NCBI GenBank assembly: GCA_013289585.1
Contig: JABCZR010000011.1
Location: 62,001 to 126,000, forward strand
From: Acidobacteriota bacterium
GTDB taxonomy: Bacteria; Acidobacteriota; Terriglobia; Acidiferrales; UBA7541
Direction: 5' to 3'
Length of the DNA: 64,000 nucleotides
The position numbers were made by a program, and so were the translations under genes. Under the pieces are notes generated by a model. That model saw only the letters and a program-made list of their open reading frames with translations. It did not search any database and was not told where the DNA came from. This document shows, piece after piece, positions 52,510-59,525 of this stretch; position 1 is the stretch's first letter, and each line of letters starts with the position of its first letter.

Positions 52510-53040
52510 TTAAGCAGGCATGCCATCATTGTTTTGGGCTATTTTCTTGGCGTGTTCTTGGAGTATGAAATCCACCGTGCCCGGAAGTGGGCCGTCGGCT
52601 GCTTCGTGCGGCTGCGTTGGTTTGGCCTTCTCGCGGTCAACTGGAGTTAAGCCGAGTGATTTTGCCAACGAAATCATTTTTGACTCACACGTCTCCACAG
52701 TTTTCAAAAGTGGATTAAGTCGCCGCACAATTCTCGCAACTCCGTGAGAGTCAAGCAGGGTTGTCTCCAGCATTAAGGAATCGCCTATCTCGCGCTTCGC
52801 CTGCTGCCAGCGCGCGTAGACCTCCGAATAAACAGCCAGAATTACTGTGTCGGCTGGCGTGACTGTTCCGCGCACTTCGAGAAGCTGGACGCAACGCTTG
52901 AATTCCTGCTTTGCGACCTTGGACAAGTGTTTCGGGAAGACGGGCCGCCCGCCTTGAAAATGGCTCGGCGAAGAGGGCTTTGCTTGGCTTACAGTTCCCT
53001 TCAACCAGTTCTCGTGTTGGGTTTTCGGTTGTCGCGGCAT
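52510..53040 (-). CDS. Phage terminase small subunit, P27 family
   Basis: A 176-residue protein. ATG 53040 has AAAGGA eight bases upstream. The fold starts at RPVFPKHLSKVAKQEFKRCVQLLE, followed by TPADTVILAVYSEVYARWQQAK and ETCESKMISLAKSLGLTP, the P27-type small terminase pattern. Small terminases choose the DNA to be packaged and recruit the large ATPase/nuclease subunit. No large terminase is encoded in the element, the arrangement of phage satellites that hijack a helper phage packaging motor. Confidence 0.8.
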   Translation of the reverse strand: MPRQPKTQHENWLKGTVSQAKPSSPSHFQGGRPVFPKHLSKVAKQEFKRCVQLLEVRGTVTPADTVILAVYSEVYARWQQAKREIGDSLMLETTLLDSHGVARIVRRLNPLLKTVETCESKMISLAKSLGLTPVDREKAKPTQPHEAADGPLPGTVDFILQEHAKKIAQNNDGMPA

Positions 53041-53515
53041 CACAATTCCTTTTAGGGTTGCGCCGGCGCTGCTTTGGGACAGCGCCGACGCGGTATTCCT
53101 CCGACGGCGAGTTCGGAAGAAATTCTTAAAGCAAAATTGTTTTGGAAATCTCGCCAGTACATCTGCCGCGTGTTACGGGCGTTTGGCCGCCGTCTGTATC
53201 ACATTCCCGACCTTCCAACTTTGCCAAATCCTGTTCCCACTCTGTTGAGAAAGCCGGTCAGAAGGAGACCTCAAAGACACGCGAAGGATAAGGAATGGGG
53301 CCTCAACGAATCAGGAAATCGTGCGAATGGTAAGAACATGAACGCGTCTCAATCACAGAAATGTGTAAAAAGCCAAGCGGCGGTTGCAGGGCGATTAACT
53401 TCAGCGAAAATGGACGGGCTATGGTCTGTTTTTCAGCCAGGTAGGAATGTCTCTAGCAACACAGGAGTTAGCAGACATCCTCGGCTCGCGCTCCACTTGA
53501 TCCCGCATTCTCAGC
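53041..53515. other. Non-coding region upstream of the small terminase
   Basis: About 475 bases between the 53-residue gene and the terminase without a supported frame. A hairpin, CGGCGCTG at 53064-53071 with CAGCGCCG at 53080-53087, lies just before the terminase ribosome-binding site on the minus strand. It may hold a late promoter, a packaging site or the scar of deleted genes. Confidence 0.4.
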
Positions 53516-53677
53516 TCAGCCTGCCTTACTTGCTGCCCTGCTTTTGCCAGCCTGTTCAAGCCTGCTTGCTAGTCCTCGGTTTGTACCACGTAGTCCGGCT
53601 AAATGCCGGGCTTTCTGCTTTGCTTTGAGCTTTGCCGCGTGCCTGGAGTTTGAGGGCTTGAGGAAGCCCCTGTTCAT
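53516..53677 (-). CDS. 53-residue basic protein coupled to HNH
   Basis: Its ATG (53677-53675) overlaps the HNH stop codon as ATGA. The product (MNRGFLKPSNSRHAAKLKAK ... RAASKAG) is strongly basic and Ala-rich. No separate ribosome-binding site, as expected for translational coupling. No family recognised; possibly a DNA-binding accessory of the HNH/terminase unit. Confidence 0.45.
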   Translation of the reverse strand: MNRGFLKPSNSRHAAKLKAKQKARHLAGLRGTNRGLASRLEQAGKSRAASKAG

Positions 53678-54111
53678 GGCTTGGAGGAGTAGTCGCGTAT
53701 CTTGCCTTCGACGAGGGCGGGCTTTGGGGCCACGTAGCCTTTGCCGCCGTGCTCGCTTCCGGTTTTCTCGTCGTGGCATCCCTTACACAGGCCTTGCAGA
53801 TTCTCGAAGTCGTAAAACAGGATTGGATTCCCTCGGTGGTCAATTTTGTGGTCGGCAACGACGGAAGGATTTCGGTTGCACTTTACACAGATGGGATATT
53901 TCCGCAGGCAGGCTGCTCTTAGGCCGGATGCCGGATGTCTCCAACGCGAACTATCGTAAAGGGATTTCCACTCGCGCTGTCTGTCGTACATCCTTCTCGT
54001 CTGACCGGGAGCGGGCTGTAGTTTGGATTGGCAAGCTTCGCAGTAGCCTCGTTCGGAGGCGTGACCGGGGCAGCCGGGCGTCCTGCACGCTGTTGGTGGT
54101 CTCTCGCCCAT
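53674..54111 (-). CDS. HNH endonuclease
   Basis: A 145-residue nuclease. An N-terminal Cys-rich segment (CRTPGCPG, CEACQSK) resembles the zinc finger of phage HNH proteins, and the HNH core is CVKCNRNPSVVADHKIDHRG, FENLQGLCKGCHDEKT. GGAG precedes the ATG at 54111. Phage HNH proteins of this type sit beside terminase genes and assist cos-site cleavage with the large subunit. Here it lies in a leftward operon with the small terminase. Confidence 0.85.
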   Translation of the reverse strand: MGERPPTACRTPGCPGHASERGYCEACQSKLQPAPGQTRRMYDRQREWKSLYDSSRWRHPASGLRAACLRKYPICVKCNRNPSVVADHKIDHRGNPILFYDFENLQGLCKGCHDEKTGSEHGGKGYVAPKPALVEGKIRDYSSKP

Positions 54112-54113
54112 TA

Positions 54114-54440
54114 CTACTCCAACCCGGCGACCATTACGACCAACTTCTCAGACGTGCTCGGCTTCGTTGCTGCGATCACACGCGATGCCCACTTTTCACC
54201 CTCTCCATCGCCGCGAACCTCGTCCACAACCTCAATGGCCTTCGCCTTCCAAGCCGTGGTGCGGCGTTCGGTCAGTTTGATCTCAGCCGAGAAAAGTCCG
54301 GGTGCAACAGGAGAACCGGCTTTCAGTGCCGAAAGCACGATTGCCTCATCGGCCTCAAGCTTCCTTGCAAGCTTTTCCAACGTCGCACGGTTCAGTGCAA
54401 TTCTCTTCAACACGCTCTGCGGGATTGTCTGCGTAGCCAT
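54114..54440 (-). CDS. Element protein, unknown (108 aa)
   Basis: A 108-residue protein (MATQTIPQSVLKRIALNRA, VLSALKAGSPVAPGLFSAEI, AATKPSTSEKLVVMV) with a helical N-terminal half. First gene of the leftward HNH/terminase operon, two bases upstream of HNH. AGAGGCAG precedes the ATG. Unrecognised. Confidence 0.6.
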   Translation of the reverse strand: MATQTIPQSVLKRIALNRATLEKLARKLEADEAIVLSALKAGSPVAPGLFSAEIKLTERRTTAWKAKAIEVVDEVRGDGEGEKWASRVIAATKPSTSEKLVVMVAGLE

Positions 54441-54695
54441 TTTCAGTCTGCCTCTGAAATGGCCTGCGGATGTTAGGACCTGCGTAGCCGCACCGCACCT
54501 GACCTACAGTACAGGTAGAATCTCCAAAAACCTGTACCATTGGCCAGTAGACGATGGATTCGGCGGCTGGCATAATTTTAGTTACGTTCTACTCGTTGTT
54601 TGCAATACGTTTGCGCGCACTGCGTAACGTTCTCCAAAAACAGCTAACGTAATTTGAAAAGCAGTACAAATCTAACGCTACAGGTGTGCCCAAAC
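54441..54695. promoter_or_regulatory. Divergent control region of the element
   Basis: Lies between the leftward HNH/terminase genes and rightward replication genes. TCTCCAAAAAC occurs as an 11-bp direct repeat at 54521-54531 and 54631-54641, and ACCTACAGTACAGGT is an imperfect palindrome just before the first copy. Likely holds both promoters and a switch operator. Confidence 0.45.
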
Positions 54696-55013
54696 ATGAG
54701 TTTTTCTACGTTGTTGGACTGTCAGCACTGCAAACAGCCCTTTCAGCCCACCAACAAACGCCAACGCTTTTGCTTGGCCAAGTGCCGAGCGGCAGCCCAC
54801 TACGCGGCTCTTCCGACCACAGTGTTCAAGTTAGAGCTAATGAACGCTAAGCAAGATCTGGAGAACGCTAAGTTTGCTGCCCGTAATCGAGATCGAGCAC
54901 TTGGGTTTGATGGCCGTTATGGCGGGTCCAGCAATTTGGGTTCGAATGGGAACAAGATTGCCGCAAGACTGTGCTATGACGAGAAAAAATCAGCAGAGTG
55001 GGTGCGTCTGTAG
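54696..55013 (+). CDS. Zinc-finger-like small protein
   Basis: A 105-residue protein beginning MSFSTLLDCQHCKQPF; CQHC and CLAKC with following His make a CxxC...CxxxC zinc-finger pattern, then a charged coiled-coil segment (LELMNAKQDLENAKFAARNRD). Only a weak ribosome-binding site is seen. First gene of the rightward replication arm; a regulator role is plausible but unproven. Confidence 0.55.
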   Translation: MSFSTLLDCQHCKQPFQPTNKRQRFCLAKCRAAAHYAALPTTVFKLELMNAKQDLENAKFAARNRDRALGFDGRYGGSSNLGSNGNKIAARLCYDEKKSAEWVRL

Positions 55014-55039
55014 CTGCGACAAATCAAGGAGAAACAGTG

Positions 55040-55714
55040 ATGGCGAAGATAACGATGGTCACGGTTCCGAGCGACAAGAGGAAAGCAGATATGCGTCTCG
55101 GCTACATCCAAGGGTTCACGGAAGCAGTACGCCTCAGTCACGGCATGCCTGAGGGAATCACTTTCCGCAGGACGTGGAAACATCGAAAGAAGTTGGCAGG
55201 TAAGGTCTTTGAGAAACATTGGCAGAAGTCAGTCAATGGCAGACGTCCCGGCACGAAGTTTGGAATCGCGGAATCTTCAGCTTCTGGAAGAAAGGATGGC
55301 GTAGTCCCAGACTACAAATTTCTCATGAAAATAGTCCCTGGATTTGTCGCTCCTCAGTTCGAAGACAGGGGATGGGGAAAGAGGCTAGTGGTGCCTTACA
55401 CGGACCAGCAGTTGAAGAGAGCGTTTGAGTGTGGGGCCTCAGTAGCACTTGGCATGGCGATGGAGAAAATAAGTGGTGAGGCGTCTTTGAGAGAGTTGGT
55501 CGACACACCGGTAGACGTCCACGAGACGAATGCATCGCTGTTCCTATGGCAAGACATTGACTGGAGAGAAGCCTTGAAGTGGATTCTGAATCCAGCTCCA
55601 CCAGCGATGAGGAAAGAGAAGTTGGCTGCAAAGCAACTTACGTGGCAAGGTTCGGCAGTTGTTCCGAAATCCTCTCCCAACATTTCGGTTGCCGTTCCGC
55701 CGCCAGTTAGTTGA
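55040..55714 (+). CDS. Element protein, unknown (224 aa)
   Basis: A 224-residue protein starting MAKITMVTVPSDKRKADM behind AAGGAG. Contains a basic region (FRRTWKHRKKLAGK) and a helical segment (QLKRAFECGASVALGMAMEK). No motif of a known family. It is followed by a structured 220-base gap and the 61-residue and replication genes. Confidence 0.6.
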   Translation: MAKITMVTVPSDKRKADMRLGYIQGFTEAVRLSHGMPEGITFRRTWKHRKKLAGKVFEKHWQKSVNGRRPGTKFGIAESSASGRKDGVVPDYKFLMKIVPGFVAPQFEDRGWGKRLVVPYTDQQLKRAFECGASVALGMAMEKISGEASLRELVDTPVDVHETNASLFLWQDIDWREALKWILNPAPPAMRKEKLAAKQLTWQGSAVVPKSSPNISVAVPPPVS

Positions 55715-55844
55715 TGGTTTCTACTGCAACTTAGTTCATACCGGATGCAGGGAACGCGCCGGGCTTGGCCAGTCCTTTAGGCAAGCAAACACAATCCCAA
55801 AGACAAGTTGAGTTTGCTCTACGTGCGCGTCGGGTTGCACGAAG

Positions 55845-55912
55845 GGTGTGTCCAAATCCGCATGGAGTCGAGCCCACAGGGGCGATGACACTTCGTTCCC
55901 CGTGGACACACC
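55845..55912. repeat. Structured element with long inverted repeat
   Basis: GGTGTGTCCA (55845-55854) pairs with TGGACACACC (55903-55912), a 10-bp perfect stem. CACAGGGG and CCCCGTG form an inner stem flush with the right arm, leaving a 20-base left bulge. The small gene upstream of the replication gene starts 25 bases later. Confidence 0.45.
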
Positions 55913-55936
55913 AAATTTCTAGGTTGGAGGTGAAAG

Positions 55937-56122
55937 TTGAACCGAACAGAAGTACTTAGGAAATTGGACGGCATCCTTGCCCAAGCCGAACTGGAAAAGA
56001 CATTCGGCTGCATCGAAATGGACCTCCGCGCCGGCCGAGTGGTCATACTTCGCAAGACTGAGACTGAAAGATTTGAAGATCAAACAATGAGGGAAACAAC
56101 CCATGCTAAGAATTTCAGATAG
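55937..56122 (+). CDS. Small protein upstream of the replication gene (61 aa)
   Basis: A 61-residue protein from a TTG start with GGAGG nine bases upstream (GGAGGTGAAAG). Sequence MNRTEVLRKLDGILAQAELE then a short beta segment (GCIEMDLRAGRVVILRKTE). Its end overlaps the replication gene start by 20 bases, so the two are translationally coupled. Unrecognised; could be a replication accessory or copy-control protein. Confidence 0.6.
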   Translation: MNRTEVLRKLDGILAQAELEKTFGCIEMDLRAGRVVILRKTETERFEDQTMRETTHAKNFR

Positions 56123-57731
56123 CCAACTCAAGCTCCTAGAAAACATCCCCCAAGAATTGAGTCTCCCGAAGCTCTGGTTGGGATACTACCTCGCGCCAAA
56201 TTCAAATAAACCAGATAAGAAGCCGAACAAGCGTCCTTGCGTTAAGTGGGGAACGCCTGAACTTCGGGTTGCAAACCTTCGTTCGCTGGATTACCTCTTA
56301 ACCGAGCGCGAACTGCAAGCCGGATACCAGCGATGGATAGATAAAGACGAGGGCCTCGTTTACGTAGATCTTGACCACGCCAGAAATGCGGCAACTGGCG
56401 AAGTCGAGCCGTGGGCGAAGGCAATCATTGACACGCTGGACACTTACTGCGAGGTCTCAGCAAGCGGGACTGGCTTTCATTTGGTCTGCCGCGGAAAGCT
56501 CGATGAGGACTTCTACTGGCCTGGTCAGCCCGTCGAAATCTACGCAGGCAACATAAACAAGCTGATGGCGATGACGGGCGACATTTATGAGTTCAACCCG
56601 ACCATAAACGACCGCCAGTCTGAAGTCGAAGCCCTTCTGAAAGAATGGCAGGCCAAAGTCGGCCCCGATCCTGAGAAGGCCGTGAGCAAAGAACCGACCA
56701 AGCCGGACAAGGAAGTGCGTCCTTGGCGAGAAGTTTTTCATACTGGAAGCGAATTAGGCGGAAGGCCGTCGAGGGTTTTCATCAAAGGAATTTTGGAAGA
56801 AGGAATAACATACTTCGGCGCTCTTAGCGACACAGGCAAAACGTGGATTGGACTTTCCATTGCACATGCGCTGATAACCAAAGAAAAGCTTTTTGGTCTC
56901 TATCCCGTCCTGAACAAATGCAATGTGCTTTACCTCGTTCCCGAAATGGGCGGAAGCAAATTCAAAGCTCGACTCGAAAAGATGCGGCTCCCGATGGACG
57001 GAAGCTTTTTCTGCCAGACCGTTCAGGATGGCGCAATTGACCTGAACGATGCCTCTCTCCTCCAAGCAATTCGTGAGATGCGGCCGGCCGTCATTTTGGA
57101 CACCGCCATCCGATTCCAAACTGGTGACGAGCAATCCTCAACCGAACAGGCGCAAGGGCTTGGCGCGAAGTTTTTCCGACTGATACGCGAAGGCGCTCAA
57201 CTCGTAATTTGTATGCACCACCGAAAGAAGGACGCCGGAGACGTAGAGCCCACGCTGGAAAACACGCTTCGCGGAACTGGCGACTTCGGTGCGATGGCCG
57301 ACTGCGTCTGGTGCGTGGAGACCGCCAAGCAGCGGAAGGGCAAAACGTGGGACGAGGAATACACGAAGGATTCCAAGGCACTCACTCGGCTGGCGCTAAC
57401 CAACGTCAAGAGCCGGGACATGATTGACCTCGCGGACCCGTTCGTTATCCAGGGACGGCCCCACATCGATCAGAAGGGCGACTTTGTTGTGCTGGCCGAT
57501 GTGCCGAATCTAGGATGCTCCCAGATGAATGATGACGCCGCCGCTATAAAGGCTGTTCTCGGCATTGCCACTGTCGGTTCCACGATTGGATTGCTGGCCA
57601 TCAGAAAACATACGGGATACAGCACTGACCGCGTTAAGAGAATTTTAGACGAGGCTGGCCGGAAGAAGGAAGACGGTGTGTGGGTTCAGGGAACGGTTGA
57701 AGTTTCAGACTTGGGCAGCGGTCGGTTTTGA
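56103..57731 (+). CDS. Satellite/plasmid replication protein: PrimPol-like plus RecA-like ATPase
   Basis: A 542-residue replication protein. The N-terminal half is a primase-polymerase-like module with YVDLDHAR (Asp89, Asp91) and SASGTGFHLVCRG (His126). The C-terminal half is a RepA-type RecA-fold ATPase with Walker A LSDTGKTW (Lys246), Walker B region RPAVILDTAI and LVICMHHRKKD. A winged-helix-like tail (IRKHTGYSTDRVKRILDEAG) may bind the iterons that begin seven bases after its stop codon. Together these make a self-sufficient initiator. Confidence 0.82.
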   Translation: MLRISDSQLKLLENIPQELSLPKLWLGYYLAPNSNKPDKKPNKRPCVKWGTPELRVANLRSLDYLLTERELQAGYQRWIDKDEGLVYVDLDHARNAATGEVEPWAKAIIDTLDTYCEVSASGTGFHLVCRGKLDEDFYWPGQPVEIYAGNINKLMAMTGDIYEFNPTINDRQSEVEALLKEWQAKVGPDPEKAVSKEPTKPDKEVRPWREVFHTGSELGGRPSRVFIKGILEEGITYFGALSDTGKTWIGLSIAHALITKEKLFGLYPVLNKCNVLYLVPEMGGSKFKARLEKMRLPMDGSFFCQTVQDGAIDLNDASLLQAIREMRPAVILDTAIRFQTGDEQSSTEQAQGLGAKFFRLIREGAQLVICMHHRKKDAGDVEPTLENTLRGTGDFGAMADCVWCVETAKQRKGKTWDEEYTKDSKALTRLALTNVKSRDMIDLADPFVIQGRPHIDQKGDFVVLADVPNLGCSQMNDDAAAIKAVLGIATVGSTIGLLAIRKHTGYSTDRVKRILDEAGRKKEDGVWVQGTVEVSDLGSGRF

Positions 57732-57737
57732 TGCTTG

Positions 57738-57922
57738 CTATACGGCAGGGCGCTCCTCCTAGGAGGAGTGAGCGCCCGTATGGGCTATACGAAAACCCCT
57801 ATACGGTCCGTATAGGCAAGCAAAATGACTTGTTCTCAGATGGTTAGCCTATACGGATGCTACGCAGACTCGCTATACGGAGCGCATTTTTTGAAACCGT
57901 CCGTATAGCACTCGTCGTATAG
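57738..57922. repeat. Iteron array, probable replication origin of the element
   Basis: Eight copies of CTATACGG or its complement lie in 185 bp: plus at 57738, 57785 (CTATACGA), 57799, 57849 and 57873; minus at 57808, 57901 and 57915 (TCGTATAG). Two of them form the 19-bp palindrome CCTATACGGTCCGTATAGG. A long hairpin GGGCGCTC/GAGCGCCC with palindromic CTCCTCCTAGGAGGAG core lies within the first cluster. Clusters (57738-57815 and 57849-57922) flank a 33-base A/T-richer spacer, as in SaPI-type origins located 3' of rep. Confidence 0.75.
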
Positions 57923-58195
57923 CATTTTTGAGGCAGCGAAGTTAGTTCACGGTGCTCTCAGCCCCACTGAGAGCGCCAACCCGCAGGGATGCAGGTGGAC
58001 GGCCCGGCGGGGCGGCGGCTTGGCGTCAATTCCTTCCAAGCAATCAACCACGACTTCGGATCAGGGTCGTGTTAAGTGGAAAACAATCGATTGATCGTGG
58101 AAAGGGCGCCGCTATTGCCAACGCCCTTGTTTTCCACAACCGAGTCGTTAGAGCCTACCAACGCAACGCCGTCGAGTACGGGCAGAAGAGGGCCT
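57923..58195. other. Non-coding region between origin and integrase
   Basis: Contains a perfect hairpin GCTCTCAG/CTGAGAGC (57954-57974) and a second structure, GTGGAAAACAA (58076-58086) paired with TTGTTTTCCAC (58127-58137) with an inner GGGCG/CGCCC stem. No gene supported; the integrase promoter should be here. Confidence 0.4.
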
Positions 58196-59371
58196 GTGGC
58201 AAGACGACGCTTTCAGAAAGGCTGTTTCGTTAAGGAAGGCAACGGGGGAATGTACAGCCAGCACTACGTCGACGCGGTGAGACCGGACGGGTCCGCTGTG
58301 ACGAAACAGGTGAAGAAGTTCATCGGCAATCTCCAAACAATGTCCGAGCGGGCTGCCCGTCGCGAGCACGACCGGATTATGCAGGACGTGAATCTCAAAC
58401 GTGGAAGCCTTGCGCCTGTTCCGAAAGGGCAGACTTTCGCCGACGCGGTCACTAACTGGCGGAAGGCTATTGCCCCTAACCTTTCACCCGCTACCGTCCG
58501 CACACGTGAGTCCCACTTCCGGACGCACATCATCCCTCGATTCGAGCGGATGGGCCTGAACGAAATAGGCGTCCACCAGATGCAGCAATTCGCTACTGAC
58601 TTGAGACAGTCCGTCTCGCGGTCCACAACGACTGGAGTTATCTGCACGACGTTCTGTGTGCTGGAATACGCAGCCAAGTGTGGCATGCGCGTTTCCGGCG
58701 TGAAGCCCGACGACATAGAATTCGGCGGATGCACCGAGAGGACCGTAGTTCCCTTCTTCACGCGTGAGCAGGCCACGCATATCGTTGATGAAGCGTGTGA
58801 GCCGTTCAAGACGCTGTTTTCCCTGGCATGGTTCACCGGCATGCGAGCTGGCGAAATCTTGGCTCTCACGCTGAATGACCTGGACTTTGCGAATAAGACG
58901 ATTTCAGTCAGCAAAGCAGCCGACGATGCCACACGCATTGTTCGGCAGCCCAAGACGAAGTTCTCCAACACAGTGCTTCCGATGCCGTCCGCTTTGGAAT
59001 TCGTGTTGCGGAACTACCTTATGCACTGGAAGCCGAATCCTGCCGGCATCCTTTTTGCTAACAGGAAAGGCACGCGCTCGATGTCACGAGACAGTGTCGT
59101 GAAGACTGGCCTTCATCCGGTCCTGCGAAAGCTAGGCATTCCGACACGCGACACTGGTCTTCATGCGTTTCGGCATGGACTCGCGACGCAGTTGCTTGAA
59201 GCGAGCGTCCCGCTTACCGTGCTGCAAAAGCAGCTCCGACACGCAGACATAGCGACTACGCTGCGCCTGTATACTCACGCAATTCCACAGTCGCAACGCG
59301 ACGCGATGGAATGCGTTAGCCTCCAATCAGTACGTTCAATCAATACAGTACTGAAATTCGGGAGTAAGTGA
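58196..59371 (+). CDS. int: Tyrosine recombinase/integrase
   Basis: A 391-residue integrase starting at a GTG (58196); an upstream in-frame ATG gives a non-conserved extension. The N-terminal VARRRFQKGCF opening is a common acidobacterial integrase start, followed by an arm/core-binding domain (about 85-170). The catalytic residues are all present: Arg217 (GMRAGEIL), His323 and Arg326 (HAFRHG), His349 (LRHADI) and Tyr359 (LRLYTH). Its 3' end carries CCAATCAGTACGTT, repeated at the left end. It integrates and excises the element. Confidence 0.93.
   Translation: MARRRFQKGCFVKEGNGGMYSQHYVDAVRPDGSAVTKQVKKFIGNLQTMSERAARREHDRIMQDVNLKRGSLAPVPKGQTFADAVTNWRKAIAPNLSPATVRTRESHFRTHIIPRFERMGLNEIGVHQMQQFATDLRQSVSRSTTTGVICTTFCVLEYAAKCGMRVSGVKPDDIEFGGCTERTVVPFFTREQATHIVDEACEPFKTLFSLAWFTGMRAGEILALTLNDLDFANKTISVSKAADDATRIVRQPKTKFSNTVLPMPSALEFVLRNYLMHWKPNPAGILFANRKGTRSMSRDSVVKTGLHPVLRKLGIPTRDTGLHAFRHGLATQLLEASVPLTVLQKQLRHADIATTLRLYTHAIPQSQRDAMECVSLQSVRSINTVLKFGSK
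59323..59336. repeat. Arm-type repeat CCAATCAGTACGTT in the integrase 3' end
   Basis: The 14-mer CCAATCAGTACGTT also occurs at 43731-43744 and 44492-44505 near the left end. In the excised circle the copies would stand at about 64 and 60 bases on either side of the att core, as arm-type sites should. Confidence 0.6.
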
Positions 59372-59399
59372 TTCAGAACAAAGGGTTAGCAGAGGCGTG

Positions 59400-59411
59400 G
59401 TAACATACGTG
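59400..59411. repeat. Right attachment-site repeat (attR core)
   Basis: Second copy of GTAACATACGTG, 29 bases after the integrase stop codon. Defines the right end of the element. Confidence 0.65.
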
Positions 59412-59452
59412 CTTACACTGCTTTCCGATGTTTCCCGCCGTACACCCGAGCC

Positions 59453-59470
59453 ACCGTACGGTACGTACCG
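59453..59470. promoter_or_regulatory. Overlapping palindromes in the ileS leader
   Basis: ACCGTACGGT (59453-59462) and CGGTACGTACCG (59459-59470) are two perfect palindromes sharing four bases, 55 bases before the ileS start. They could bind a dimeric regulator or remain from the insertion. Confidence 0.3.
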
Positions 59471-59525
59471 GTAATAAAAAGGACGGCATGCAGGCAAAGA
59501 AGGAGATCTTCGAGCGCTTATCCCT

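Larger units (their letters stand above)
43660..59411. mobile_element. Integrated phage-satellite-like element, about 15.7 kb
   Basis: Bounded by the 12-bp direct repeat GTAACATACGTG, with a tyrosine integrase next to the right copy. Inside are a primase/RecA-like replication protein with a downstream iteron array, a leftward HNH plus small-terminase operon, no large terminase or structural genes, a defence-type AIPR-SIR2 pair and other cargo. Several genes use strong AGGAGG sites and the defence genes are visibly A/T-richer than the chromosome. Best fit is a PICI/P4-like satellite; a decayed prophage or an ICE without conjugation genes is less likely. An unoccupied homologous locus would settle the ends. 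Confidence 0.72.

Noticed and set aside
53074-53628. Plus-strand frame of 184 codons before the HNH gene
   Set aside because: No family signal, no ribosome-binding site, and it opposes the coupled 53-residue frame; treated as non-coding.
57738-57922. CRISPR-like array
   Set aside because: Repeats are only 8 bp, irregularly spaced and in both orientations; no cas genes.
43660-59411. Complete prophage
   Set aside because: No portal, capsid, tail, large terminase or lysis gene in 15.7 kb.
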